Source of the DNA: Cheiracanthium punctorium
Lineage: Eukaryota; Arthropoda; Arachnida; Araneae; Cheiracanthiidae
Length of the DNA stretch: 64,000 bases
Direction of reading: 5' to 3'
Assembly (NCBI GenBank): GCA_038373885.1
Contig: JAWZYV010012346.1
Location: forward strand, 1-64,000
Positions 47,221 through 58,548 of this stretch are shown here, one piece after another. Both the position numbers and the translations under genes were made by a program. Within the stretch, counting starts at the first letter, position 1; each line of letters starts with the position of its first letter. The notes beneath the pieces were generated by a model. That model was not told the origin of the DNA, made no database searches, and saw nothing but the letters and a program-made list of their open reading frames with translations.

Positions 47221-50034
47221 TTAAATTAAATTCTAAAGCTATACTATCTAATGTCATCATGTTCATAATCTCATGATCATTATATAATTGTTGCTTAAGT
47301 ATGTTACACCATACAGGCACAAAACAAATAAAAAATCAATGAACTCCTTTGAAATACAATAAAAAAATATATCCCTATTTACTGATCTGCCGTATTAGGC
47401 TTTTGATCTGTTACCATCAGTCATGTAACAATAATCCTGCGTTTCCGGCAGCTTCGGATGCTCTCAGATCTTTAAAGACCCAGTATAATCCTAGATGATT
47501 TCATTAGTCACATTTTTTTAAACAACAGTGTTTACTGACTCTGTTTTATATACATTAATTCATATGACAGTTTTTTTAATATTGTATAGATAAGAGACTA
47601 AACTCGCTTTGATTTAAGCTAATCAGAAAAATGTTTAAATTTTTCTTATAACTTACTATGAATGATAAAGGGTACAGTATTTTTCACATTTTTGAAAAAT
47701 GTTTTAGATTTGTCTAGATGGTAATAATATTTCTGTCTATGCGTACACCTTTTCAAGGACGTTTTAGAGCGTAAGCCAAATCTCTTTTGTCAGTTTTATA
47801 TTTTAAATACCGTCCTTCACAAAAAAAATCATGTCGTATATAACAATAACTTCTTTCGGATTCATGTTTTTCCAAAAATTAATTAGTTATTCAGAAGACT
47901 CGAAAAGAAGATTTAACTATTACTTGAATACTTTTTTGATTGAGTGTAAATGAATACACAATTTTTAAAAAATACACTAGATAATTTTAATGATAATGTA
48001 AAAATTTGAATTAAATTATGTTTTTATAAAATAAAATTATTACAGATTAAGTAAACTTGCGTGTCTCAGTTTTTTTTTTCACTTCAAAAGTAAAGTTATA
48101 ATAGTCCAACAATGTTGGAAATTGTCTCCCGCTCTTTAGCAAAGTTTAAACAACTACACTTCAGTTTTAGAATATTTGCCACATCCGTCACAGATTTAAG
48201 GGTAATAAGAAAATCCAACGGTCACTCTTTTAAATTGATCACCCTGTATAATGAATAATTTTAAAACAAAAAATTATAACTAATAGTTGTAAATCCTATT
48301 TTAAAGCGAAAAATACTCATTTGCTTTTCAATCATATTAGTATTTCTTTTGATTTAATTTATGTATTGATAGTTGTAGTGTTGATTTTCCTCACATTTAT
48401 TAGAAGAAAATTGATTATTTGTTTACTTATAGGGAGGGAATTTTAGATTTTTGCGTGTTTCAAATAGCATAACCTCGCGCTTGGGAAAAGATCAATGTTG
48501 AACAACAATACTGACACAGAAAGAGGAATCTTTATCGTTGCATTTTTTTCAATCACGAAAACGAAGGGTTAATACAGGTGAAAAAATTTCATAAAACGCC
48601 ATCTCCTTGAGCAACTTCAACAAGATAAAAGCAATAAAGTTGGATAAAAACTACAATTACGAGAAAATAAACTAAGTAGTATTTTCCAGGTTTAAGGTTG
48701 CGAACTCGCATGCGATATATGTGTGTTTTATTTATAACAGAAAATGCAGATGTAATACATAGGAAATTGGAAGTAAGTGAACGGTAAGTTTTGAGTCTAT
48801 GTTCCTTAGAGGATTATTTTACATGAACCAATTTCTCTACTCGTATAGTTAGATTTATAGTTGAAATAACCATATCTTTCATTTACGAAGCTTTATTCAT
48901 TTCACTGCAAAATAAATTCAGGAGCTTTCCTGGGAGCCCTAGAATCCTAAGGAACGTTGTATGAACATACCAGGAACTTTACCTAAGAACTCAGGAAAGT
49001 TCCACTGAATCGTATTGTTCAATAAAAAATTGTTCAGTAAAGTTCCTGCTATTTTCATGTAACGTCCTTTGCAATTCTAAGGCACCTCATCTGCATATTA
49101 TTATGAGGAGCGTTCCTGGATTTTTTTACAGCGTAGAATCCTTTCACGCCATGTCAGCATTAGTCCTTTACAAAACTTCACGAAATACTGACAAGTACAT
49201 AAAGTTATAAATGAGCAAACAGTTTTTTAAAATCAATTTGTATATACAGAAACTCGTGATACAATCTAACCATTATTTGCTTTCCAAGAGGATTCAGCTT
49301 TCAAAAGCTAGTTTGGTAATGTGTTACACTGAATTTTAATCCGATTATGAAAAATTTCCTCCTTATCTTATGTTACAGCTCACCGTTTAAGAGAATAAGG
49401 CCGGAGTAAATACAGTTCGAACGCAGAAATATTTTCTTAATAAATAACACCGATTAAATTCCAACTAGCACCGTTCAATTTTTACATATTTAATCCCTTT
49501 CAAAGTAATTAATTACTAAACTCACATGCCATAACATAATCATAAAACCCCCCATTCTGTAACACATCGCATAAGGAATTAAACGCATACAAATATTCTA
49601 ATGCAAGGAAGCAGACTAATTAAACGTTCCTCAAGAGATAATTTTATTTTTGCATCTAAAGTGGTTCGTTAAAAGTTAAGAGAGGGAAACATTGTATTGT
49701 GGTGCTTTGTTTGATAAAATTTACATTTGTTGCGAGAATGCGACTCTCTATGTGTTTCGTAAGGTTAAAGGTACAGTTACTAAGATTAAAACAAAAGCTA
49801 TTTTTAATGTGTACTTTTTATTTAAGTGAGATTTCCAGACTCAGTAAACGTGTACTGGAAAATGAAATTTAAGTGTTTAAAGTAATTATTTCGAGAACAT
49901 TAAAAGCTGGAGAAATATTGCAACACTTTATCTTTTTTAGCTCTTGCCCTGATTGATGTGATTGATGATTGCATATTTTTGAGAGACATGCAGATTATAA
50001 ATTATTTCTTTGATTTATGTTTAGAAGAAAATTA
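47221..50034. other. AT-rich stretch, possible MITE ends
   Basis: GATCACCCTGTATA at 48237-48250 looks like a single mariner/Tc1-type terminus. At 48906-49132, words of the type CAGGAGCTTTCCTGG and GGAGCGTTCCTGG face each other and may mark a decayed MITE. No gene was recognised. Confidence 0.35.
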
Positions 50035-51170
50035 TACACTGAAAAGCCAAAAAAACTGGTACAGGCATGCGTATGCAAATAAAGAGATACAGAACCAATC
50101 AGAGTACGGTGCTGCTGTCGGCAACACGTATAAAAGACAACGAGTGTCTGGCACAATTGTTAGATCGGTTGCTGCTGCTACAATGGCAGGTTATCAGGAT
50201 TTAAGCGAATTTGAACGTGGTGCTATAGTCGGCGCACGAGAGATGAGACATAGCATTTCCGAGGTAGTGATGAAATTTGGATTTTCAGGTACGACCATTT
50301 CACGAGTGTACCGTGAATATCGGGAATCTGGTAAAACATCAAATCTACGATATCGCTGCGGCCGGAAAAAGATCATGCAAGAACGGGACCAACGACGATG
50401 GACGAGAATCATTAAGCGCGACAGACGTGCAACCCTTCCGCAAATTGCTGCAGATTTTAATGCTGGGCCATCAACAAGTGTCACTGTGCGAACCATTCAA
50501 AGAAACATCATCGATAGGGGCTCTCGGAGCCGAAATCACACTCGTGTACCCTTGTTGACTGCACGACACCAAGCTTTACGACTCGCCTGCGCCCGTCAAT
50601 ACCGACATTGGACTGTTGATGATTGGAAACACGTTGCCTGGTCTGATGAGTCTCGATTCCAATTGAATCGAGCTGGCGGACATGTACGGGTATGGAGACA
50701 ACCATGAATCCATGAACCCTACATGTCAACAGGGGACTGTTCAAGCTGGTGGAGGCTCTGTGATGGTATGGGGCGTGTGCAGTTGGCGTGATATGGGTTC
50801 CCTGATATGTCTAGATACGACTCTGACAAGTGACAGGTACGTAAGCTTCCTGTCTGATCCCCTGCACCCATTCATGTTCATTGTGCATTCCAACGGACTT
50901 GGGGAATTTCAGAAGGACAATGCGACACCCCACAAGTCCAGAATTGCTACAGAGTGGCTCCAGGAGCACTCTTCTGAATTTAGACACTTCCACTGGTCAC
51001 CAAACTTCCCAGACATGAACATTACTGTACACATCTGGGATGCCTTGCAACAGCACTACCTCAGACATTAATCAAATCCATGCCAGGTCGTGTTGCGGCA
51101 CTTCTGCATGCTCGTGGGGGCCCTACACGATATTAGGCAGGTGTACCACTTTTTTTGGCTCTTCAGTGTA
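50035..51170 (+). mobile_element. Tc1-type transposon with about 29-bp inverted repeats
   Basis: The left end TACACTGAAAAGCC... (50035-50063) and the right end ...GGCTCTTCAGTGTA (51141-51170) are inverted copies of about 29 bp with a few mismatches, flanked by TA. The length, about 1.14 kb, is shorter than expected because of an internal deletion in the transposase. Confidence 0.85.
50183..51137 (+). pseudogene. Tc1-family transposase, frameshifted and without catalytic Glu
   Basis: The true start is the ATG at 50183 (MAGYQDLSEFERG). The first 174 residues carry the paired HTH region (SEVVMKFGFSGTTISRVYREY; LPQIAADF) and the first catalytic Asp155 in WSDESRF. A frameshift at about 50703 moves to the frame 50682-51071, with VMVWGVCSW and the second Asp in FQKDNATPH. 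At the place of the third acidic residue the sequence reads MNITVHIW, so Val stands where Glu is expected, 36 residues after the second Asp. After DALQ, about 40 codons are missing, and the end LIKSMPGRVAALLHARGG follows in another frame to a TAG near 51137. The frames are otherwise well kept, so the copy is not very old. Confidence 0.85.
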
Positions 51171-51319
51171 TTTGCCACCGAATATTTCCTTTGAATTTAC
51201 GAAGACGTATAGCCAATATGTTTTCAAAATTATTTTCTGAAACTAATGTACAAAATACAAAATGTTCTTTAATGTTCCAAAGAAGATAGACAGAAACTAA
51301 AAGACGTATAAAACGAATG

Positions 51320-51603
51320 TTAACCCATTTATGCCTAGCGTCCCTTTTTTGGGACGGCATTTTCGCTATCATTCGAAAACGTTATTTATTTTTCCTAGCC
51401 TTTATTCGAGAGTATTGAACCTCAATTCCACAAAATATTTTAATATGGCCAAGTAGGATGTTGACATTTCAATTTTTATACATAATGATTTTAAATGAAA
51501 TCATCCCTTGTTCAAAAAGTTGACATCAGAAATTTATCAATTACTGCTGGTGTTAGCAAAAATCGAAGAAAGTCGCAAAAATATCCAGGCACGAATGGGT
51601 TAA
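51320..51603 (+). mobile_element. TTAA MITE family B
   Basis: 284 bp between TTAA (51320-51323) and TTAA (51600-51603), with inverted ends TTAACCCATTTATGCCT and (inverted) TTAACCCATTCGTGCCTGG. A subterminal hairpin lies at 51339-51356: CGTCCC, six T, GGGACG. It does not code for protein. The layout TTAACCC, a short spacer, then a hairpin, is like family A although the sequence differs. Confidence 0.85.
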
Positions 51604-52242
51604 GTTGAAAAAAAAAACTAAAAAATTAACAACTAAGTATTACTGAAAAATAAAAAATTATTAATGAGTTAAATTACCCAGACCTATGGATTTCAATTTT
51701 TTTAGTATTTTTTTGAAAACTTAAGACGGTTTCCTATTTATTTGTGTGAGCCGATTTAAAAAAAAACAAGAGCGTTCGTTTCTATCCCATAAGAATTTAC
51801 TTTCATAAAGAAATTAAAATTAAAATGTGCATTAAATTTTGACAGCAGAAACCTTTTAGCAACACAATAGGTGCTGCAGAACTTTATGAGTTGCAGATTA
51901 ATCTAGCAATAGGCTATTCAGAGATCCTCAAGTTCTCAATAGACAAACTTTGGTGTGTGATCATTGTGCTACAGATTATAGAGGGAAATTATTATCGGGT
52001 AATAAATTTACGTATTTGAAGTAGATTTATGAATTATTCTTGAATAAAACCTATGGCTGAAATTAATAAAATCTTTGTATAATAACACACATAAAATTAA
52101 TTTTTTTTTTTTTTTTTTTTTTTTTGCTGTATTTGAAACATTCATTTTCGGACTTGTGTGCTTGGTTTCTAAGATTCGGCTTATAAATTCTGGTCGAGTA
52201 AAGTGGACAATGAAAGTTTCTACTAGCACAGAGAACAGAAAT
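51604..52242. other. AT-rich stretch without a recognised gene
   Basis: It has a poly(T) run of about 27 at 52099-52125. No gene was recognised. Confidence 0.4.
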
Positions 52243-52541
52243 TTAATACTATATTTACCAGACCAGTCATTTTGACTGGTCGTGCAATTTCAATTCAAAA
52301 TTCGTACCTTTTCCTGTAGAAATTGTGACTGAAAAACTGTAAACAATTAAGTGTTTTGTTATTTGTCAATGTCTATTAATTCATTTATCTATTACAATTA
52401 ATATTGTTCAACATTTTTTGTCATTTTTTAAGAGTGAATAAAGACTGGAAGTCACAATAAGCATTTTTCTTATACGCCAGTCATTTTGACTGGTTTTGGT
52501 AGAAATAGGTATATATAAATAGATGGTAAATCTAGTGTTAA
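52243..52541 (+). mobile_element. TTAA MITE family C with a hairpin at each end
   Basis: 299 bp between TTAA (52243-52246) and TTAA (52538-52541), with ends TTAATACTATATTTACCA and (inverted) TTAACACTAGATTTACCA. Hairpins lie near both ends: GACCAGTC / GACTGGTC around ATTTT at 52261-52281, and CCAGTC / GACTGG around ATTTT at 52477-52493. It has no coding capacity. Confidence 0.85.
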
Positions 52542-52549
52542 ACAACCAT

Positions 52550-52632
52550 ACCATTAAGGGGAATCAAACCCATAAGGCGATTGGCGTGGAATTGGACAGG
52601 CCACCTTAACCTTCTAGCCGCCTGTCCCCTTG
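52550..52632 (-). mobile_element. tRNA-like SINE head or tRNA pseudogene
   Basis: The minus strand has GGCTAGAAGGTTAAGG as A box and TGGGTTTGATTCCCC as B box, about 72 bases in total. A possible acceptor pairing AAGGGGA / TCCCCTT overlaps the T stem, so a true cloverleaf does not form. Confidence 0.6.
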
Positions 52633-53689
52633 ACAGTTTTGCATACTAATCAATCATACAGAAACTGGTTGTAATCGTTATTCTAATCCAAATTAATGCT
52701 TGCAAACAAATACAGATAACTGCGTAATAATCTAAAGATTTTTTTTAAATACTACGCAGATCTTTAGTCTTATTAAATAAATATTTGTTAAAAATAAAAT
52801 CTTAATCTGCTTCGCTAAGATTATGAGTACACCTAAAATAGGAAACTTAGCAAACTTTCACTATTTTTATTAGTATTGGCTGTTCTAAAAATAGAACAAT
52901 GCAAAAGTATACTGCTTCCCCTTTATACGCAAGTGAAATTGGAGAAAGCGCTTTAAGCATCCCCATTTTCAAAACTTGAAATATTTTAAGAAAATTTGTA
53001 AATTTGCGAGTTATTTTGAGAATATATTTTAAATAACATAGCAAATTTTTATTTGGGAGACATTTTTTTATAGAGCAGTCTCATAACACAGGTATAGTTA
53101 CTGAAATTTAGGAAGAGGTATATATTTTCCAATCATTTTTAGTATGAACCATGCTCTATCCATTAAGAAATTCTTATTCATGAAATATTAATGGAAAAAT
53201 ATTTCTCTTTTGTATTGAATATTTGATTCACAAATTTAAAAAAAAGGTGTTTTTATATAATAATGATACGTACCACAATTTCAGAAATCTCTGAATTAAT
53301 ATCTATTACAGCTTATAGCTTAACATTTTCGGTTCTAATGGTACGCCAATTAGAATAACATTTACATTGGATTTTTAGATTTCTTTGAGTCTGAAATATA
53401 TTTTAATTGTATTTTTTTCATAGCATGCAGTACGTCGCATTAAACAAGGAAAGTATAATTACAAATACCCTAATAGCACATCCGACACCTGTGACTGAAA
53501 TGCGACCACACAATACTGTCACAATAGAGTTACAAACAGTCGCCGCGATTCCGCAGCAAAGTCACACCAGAGTCCCTACGTCTTCTCGCTGTGTATTCAC
53601 ATTGCGAGCCTTCAGAGAGGTCGTTTTGGGACAGTTTTGCGACTGCGAAAAAATTCTGGGAAAAAGAGTTACCGAGAACATGCACTAGA
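52633..53689. other. AT-rich stretch, then GC-richer unclassified repeat
   Basis: From about 53465 the sequence turns GC-richer, with words GTGACTG, GTCACAATAG and AGTCACACC, in the style of the GTGAC-rich repeat at 56878. The 93-codon frame at 53407-53688 lies in it and has no motif. Confidence 0.35.
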
Positions 53690-53815
53690 TGGCAGCACCA
53701 AACTCTCAGGCAAGGAAACGCTCAGGTCCAGTATCGAACCCTCGACACACTATTTCGTAGGCCAGCATGTTACCTCAACGCTGTGATTACCTTGCTCGGG
53801 TTGCATTAAAAGTAA
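53690..53815 (-). mobile_element. tRNA-derived SINE
   Basis: The minus strand has CAGCGTTGAGGTAACATG in A-box position and GAGGGTTCGATACTGG as B box (about 53733-53748). The continuation GCTGCCATCTAGTGCATG is the body. Confidence 0.6.
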
Positions 53816-53948
53816 ACTGATTGCTGCAAAAGCTAGTTATAAATGGAGGGAAAATACCATAATTAATAAATATATATAAAAAATCTTTGAAATCTTTCTT
53901 TTTCCACATAAATTATTTTCAGGAGATAATGTGCTGTTTTATTAAAGT
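53816..53948. other. Short AT-rich spacer
   Basis: Nothing recognised. Confidence 0.4.
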
Positions 53949-56185
53949 ACTAGCTGAAGTACCCGTCCTTGACGGGTTAGTGAATTCAAATTTCCAAAAA
54001 GCAAGAACTTTCGTCAGCATTGTAGGAGTACACAGAATGGATGTAGTATGTTGCCAAAGTAAAGAAAGCGAAGTTATAATTTTTATGTATTGTTAAAATA
54101 TTACAGGTTAGAGAGTAACTAAGTAATATCTTTCATTCGCTTTGGTCGTAATTATGTGATGCGCGAACGAAAATTGACGCATATTGAAATAATTTTCGCA
54201 AAATCTCAAAATCTAATCAACATTTTTGAAAAATTTTGAAGGCTAGAATTTAAGTTGAGTGACAACCTATCCTGTCACCCAATTTCGTTCCATTCCCTGC
54301 AGTCTTTATTTCGTGATGCTGGAACAAAATTTCAGCATTTTAAAACGATTTTCGCAAAATCTCAAAATGTAATCAATATATTTTAAAATTTCAACGCCTA
54401 TAAATTAAGATTAGCAACTACCTATCCTATCACTAAATTTCGCATCATTCTTATTAGTCGTTATTACGTGATGTTTGAAGAAATATAAGCGTATTTTGAG
54501 AGAACTTTCACAAAATCTCAAAATCTAATAAAAATGTTTAAAAAATTGGACACCTATAGTTTATGTTGAGCAACCATCTATCATGTGACCAAATTTCATA
54601 TCATTCGCTTTAGTCATTATTACTTAATGCGGGAACAAAGATTCACTCAGTTTTAAACGATTTTCGCAAAATCTCGAAATCTGATCAATTTTTTTAATTA
54701 GATGCTTATAGTTTAAGGTGAGTGACCACCTATCATTTCACCAAATATCATTTTTTCACCTTTGCAGTTATTACGTGATGTGCGAACACAAATTTACGCA
54801 GTTTGAAATGATTTTCGCAAAATCTCAAAATCCAATCTAGATTTTTTAAAAATTCGACGCCTATGTTTTAAGTTGAGTGACTACCTATCATGACACCCAA
54901 TTTCATATCATTCGCTTCAGTCGTTTTTACGTGATGCTTGAACACAAATTTACGCAGTTTGAAAGGATTTTCGCAAAATCTCAAAATCCAATCAAGATTT
55001 TTTGAAAATTCGACGCCTATGTTCTAAGTTGAGTGACCACCTATCATGACACCCAATTTCATATAATTTGCTTTAGTCGTTTTTACGTGATGCTTGAACA
55101 CAAACTTATGCAGTTTGAAAGAGTTTTCGCAAAATCTCAAAATCCAATCAAGATTTTTTAAAAATTCGACGCCTATGTTTTAAGTTGAGTGACCCCCTAT
55201 CATGACACCCAATTTCATATCATTCGCTTCAGTCGTTTTTACGTGATGCTTGAACACAAATTTACGCAGTTTGAAAGGATTTTCGCAAAATCTCAAAATC
55301 CAATCAAGATTTTTTGAAAATTCGATGCCTATGTTTTTAAGTTGAGTGACCACCTATCATGACACCCAATTTCATATCATTTGCTTTAGTCGTTTTTACG
55401 TGATGCTTGAACACAAATTTATGCAGTTTGAAAGAATTTTCGCAAAATCTCTAAATCCAATCAAGATTTTTTAAAAATTCGACGCCTATGTTTTAAGTTG
55501 AGTGACCCCCTATCATGACACCCAATTTCATATCATTCGCTTCAGTCGTTTTTACGTGATGCTTGAACACAAATTTACGCAGTTTGAAAGGATTTTCGCA
55601 AAATCTCAAAATCCAATCAGGATTTTTTAAAAATTGGACGCCTATGTTTTAAGTTGAGTGACCACCTATCATGACACCCAATTTCATATCATTCGCTTCA
55701 GTCGTTTTTGCGTGATGCTTGAACACAAATTTACGCAGTTTGAAATGATTTTCGCAAAATCTGAAAATCTAATCAGGATTTTTTAAAAATTGGACGCCTA
55801 TGTTTTAAGTTGAGTGACCACCTATCATGACACCCAATTTCATATCATTCGCTTTTGTCGTTTTTGCGTGATGCTTGAACACAAATTTACGCAGTTTGAA
55901 ACGATTTTCGCAAAATCTGAAAATCTAATGAAGATTTTTTAAAAATTCGACGCCTATGTTTTAAGTTGAGTGACCACCTATCATGACACCAAATTTCATA
56001 TCATTCGCTTCAGTCGTTTTTACGTGATGCTTAAACAAAAAAAGCGTCACGGACAGAATGACAGACAGACAAACTTTTTTTTGAGGGTCGCATCGGATAC
56101 CCGGGTGCTTGAAACGGATAGATATCGAAAAATTTTTGAATTCCAAGAAATGTACAGACAAAAGTCTAATTTTATTTATATAGAT
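53949..56185 (+). mobile_element. Non-autonomous element carrying an array of 156-bp repeats
   Basis: The left end, ACTAGCTGAAGTACCCGTC..., has a hairpin ACCCGTC / GACGGGT with loop CTT (53961-53977). The right end runs through GACAGACAGACAAAC to TTTATTTATATAGAT (56185). This pairing of a hairpin start and an acagaca...tatagat end occurs in many invertebrate repeat families; the class is not settled here. Between them lie about 12 units (54130-56035) built around TTTTCGCAAAATCTCAAAAT, GACGCCTATGTTTTAAG, TGAGTGACCACCTATC and TTTACGTGATGCTTGAAC. Confidence 0.7.
54130..56035. repeat. Tandem array, period 156 bp, about 12 units
   Basis: The anchor TACGCAGTTT (or TATGCAGTTT) falls at 54795, 54951, 55107, 55263, 55420, 55576, 55732 and 55888, spacings of 156 or 157. 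Earlier units (54130-54790) are much more diverged than the later ones. The array therefore grew from its right part. Confidence 0.9.
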
Positions 56186-56877
56186 TCATCCGAAAAAACT
56201 AATGATTTATTGAAATTTTTTATTCCGTTATGAAATAAGGAGCTTGATATATATTAAGGTATGCTTGGATAAGATTTATATTTTTGCTATAGTTTCCCTA
56301 AAACGGACATGCATTAGATAAAATAAATAAAGTATTTTTGACTTAGACCCATAGTTTTACCTCAAATTTTTCCTAGTGGAACTTTCAAACATACCAGGGA
56401 CGTATTTAAAGGGGGGAGGGATCCCGGGACCCATCCGAAAATTTAAAGCAATTATTAAAAAACAGCAATTTTGAGAAATTTGTATTTACTCTAGTAACAA
56501 TAAGGTTTAAAATACCGGATAATGGATAATTTCCCCCCCCATCCGAAATTTAAACCTACATACGCTATCGAAACATATATGCTATGGGGATATGAAAGAA
56601 ATTGTTATTTTTACTCCCAGATACTTAGTTTTCGCTACTGTGATTAGAACTCTCAACTCTAATATTTTTAAGAATAATATTTTTTTATAAATAATATTGT
56701 CTTGTTTAAACGACATAATTTAAAAATTAATAAATTAAAGTAAAGTCCATTACTACATAACTGCGAGATTTTATTGAATTACTATTTTCGGATTTATTTA
56801 TTAAATGTTTCACGAAAGAAATTGCAACAAAATGTTAGAAAAAATAAGTCTGTTTCCAAAGTCGCAAAAGCGGAAAG
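56186..56877. other. AT-rich stretch, possible decayed MITE
   Basis: CAGGGACGTATTTAAAGG at about 56395 and CCGAAATTTAAACCTACATA at about 56542 face each other and may be a decayed inverted-repeat element. No gene was recognised. Confidence 0.35.
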
Positions 56878-57185
56878 TGTGACGTCATTTTGAAGTCCAA
56901 AAAAATCAGTGGTCACAAAACAGTCACACAGTGACTTCACAGTGGAGTCACAAAGCGACCGACCACATACTAGTCACATGGTGACTTCACAGTGGAGTCA
57001 CTTAGCGACCAATCACATACTAGTCACATGGTGACTTCACGGCGACGTCACTTGGTGACTGGTCACAAATAAACTTCACAGTGACCACACAGTAGAGTCA
57101 TATCACTCACAAGTCACAATGTGACTAGTATGTGACAGTCCTGTCACAATTGTTACCCTCTGTGACGTCACAGCGACTCTTTTGT
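56878..57185. repeat. GTGAC/GTCAC-rich repeat with 50-bp period
   Basis: GTGACTTCAC recurs at 56931, 56981 and 57031, an exact 50-bp period. AGTGGAGTCA lies at 56941 and 56991; TAGTCACATG at 56971 and 57021. The whole 300 bp is dense in GTGAC and its complement and contains TGACGTCA words at both borders (about 56880 and 57161). It is not coding in any frame. Confidence 0.85.
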
Positions 57186-57659
57186 GACCATCTGTGCTAT
57201 TAGGATACATTTCAGACATAAAAGAATTCAAAAAGCACTTGGGAATCTTAGGATTAAAATTGCATTACTGTGACTAAAAAGGTTTTTTTTGGGGAAAACA
57301 ACAGCGATTAAAAAATTTATCGATCGGATAAATTTTGAATATCTTACAGACCCATATTTCTCAAACGTTCAATTTTTTTTTTTTTTTTTCCATTTTCTTC
57401 TGTGCTGGTGCAAGTAAAATCTGTTCGTGGCTTCATATCCAAATGATATCTCTGGGGCTACCGATACAGGTGATAGGTATCATCTGGAACTCATGTTGGG
57501 CAACGCTGGCCTGCTTAACTGTTCATAATTACTTTAATGATTAATCATGTAATCATACTTTAATAAATCAATCCTGTTAATAATCAATTTTAGTCAACTT
57601 CTTTCTCTGAAATATGCATTTATGAAACTGCACAGATCAGCAGAGGATAGGAAAAAAGG
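57186..57659. other. Stretch without a recognised gene
   Basis: A poly(T) run lies near 57370-57390. The words GCTGGTGCAAGTAAAATCTG recall 61725-61745, so the low-copy repeat described at 57660 may begin here. Confidence 0.35.
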
Positions 57660-57957
57660 TAACAATGAGCCGAAATAAGAGACTTCAAATTTCAAGTTTA
57701 ATAGTAGTTCAAAAACAGCTAAAATCCCATTTTGGCATAACAAAATGTACATAAAAACTATAATTATCAGCCTCAATTTTATAAATATTTGTGTTCAATA
57801 TGATAAGAAAATTTTTATATTTCACAGGGAAGACCTCCTGAAACTAATGGAAGGATATTTAATTCCCGACAACGTACCCAGTCTTCTCCAACCACACAAC
57901 CATTGTCAATCAACAACGTCAGCAACTTATTAGAATTTTCTTTGTAAAATAAAAGCA
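57660..57957. repeat. Low-copy repeat, copy 1 (relative at 61335-61620)
   Basis: Shared word order with 61335-61620: AAACAGCTAAAATC, CAAAATGTACATAAAA, AATTCCCRWCA and CAGTCTTCYCC. It goes on with AACCATTRTCAA, CAGCAACTTA or CAGCTACTTA, and AATAAAAGCAG. Copy 1 is cut off by the MITE that starts at 57958. Confidence 0.65.
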
Positions 57958-58366
57958 GCTTCGTCCACAAAATTGTTATATAAGAATTCAGGCTGTGCGG
58001 CACAGCCAGCTGCGTCAAAAAAGGGTCTCTAGATCTGTGACACGCGATGAATGTTTCGATCGTCCGCCATCTTGCTGGTAGTTAAGTCGAGCGATGGCAA
58101 ATGCTGCCCTTTTTTTTCAGCAAAGAGCAATCTATCCGCCTGTTCTCGCATTTTCCATTTTTCAGTAGATGTCAGTGCTGTTAAAAATAATCGTGACCAT
58201 TTTTTTACGGGAAATGACGTTCTAACAAGAAAAGGTTTCTCGTGCAGCTATGTCACCCGCAACTATTTTTATAGAAATCAAATCTATTCTTCGTGACTGG
58301 CAACAGTCAAAACGTCAGAGTTTGGTGTTCCCAGAGCGGGAACACTACGCGTTAAAGGGATATACA
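57958..58366 (-). mobile_element. TTAA MITE family A, inverted, left half plus core
   Basis: On the minus strand it begins CCCTTTAACGCGTAGTG at about 58361, followed by the hairpin GTGTTCCC / GGGAACAC. It runs through GATGGCGGACGATCG to GCTGGCTGTGCCGCACAGCC and ATTCTTATATAACAATTTTG, the core also seen at 35480-35510. The outer right arm is missing. TTAA is lost at the terminus. Confidence 0.85.
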
Positions 58367-58378
58367 AATACAGCTTTC

Positions 58379-58548
58379 GCAGGGGCGTAGCCAAAGGGGG
58401 GTTAGGGGGGTCATACCCTCCCCCCCCATGAGGCATTTTTTGCCATACAAAATGTATATTCTTCACTCCTTTATCACACACATGTATGCATATATGTGAG
58501 TTGCATTAGTCGTAACCCCCCCATGAAAAATTTCTGGCTACGCCCCTG
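58379..58548 (+). mobile_element. hAT-type MITE, second copy
   Basis: Bounded by GCAGGGGCGTAGCCA and TGGCTACGCCCCTG, a perfect 14-bp inverted repeat. CTTTC lies directly outside both ends (58374-58378, 58549-58553), but no 8-bp duplication is visible. The body is the same as in 20269-20437, with TTGCCATACAAAATGTATAT and TGAAAAATTTCTGGC. Confidence 0.85.

Noticed and set aside
52550..52632. Functional tRNA gene on the minus strand
   Set aside because: The possible acceptor strand overlaps the T stem, so no cloverleaf forms.
53407..53688. 93-codon frame as a gene
   Set aside because: It lies in a GTGAC-rich repeat and has no motif or conserved features.
54130..56035. CRISPR-like regular spacing of repeats
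   Set aside because: The whole 156-bp unit is repeated, without unique spacers, and the genome is eukaryotic; it is a minisatellite.
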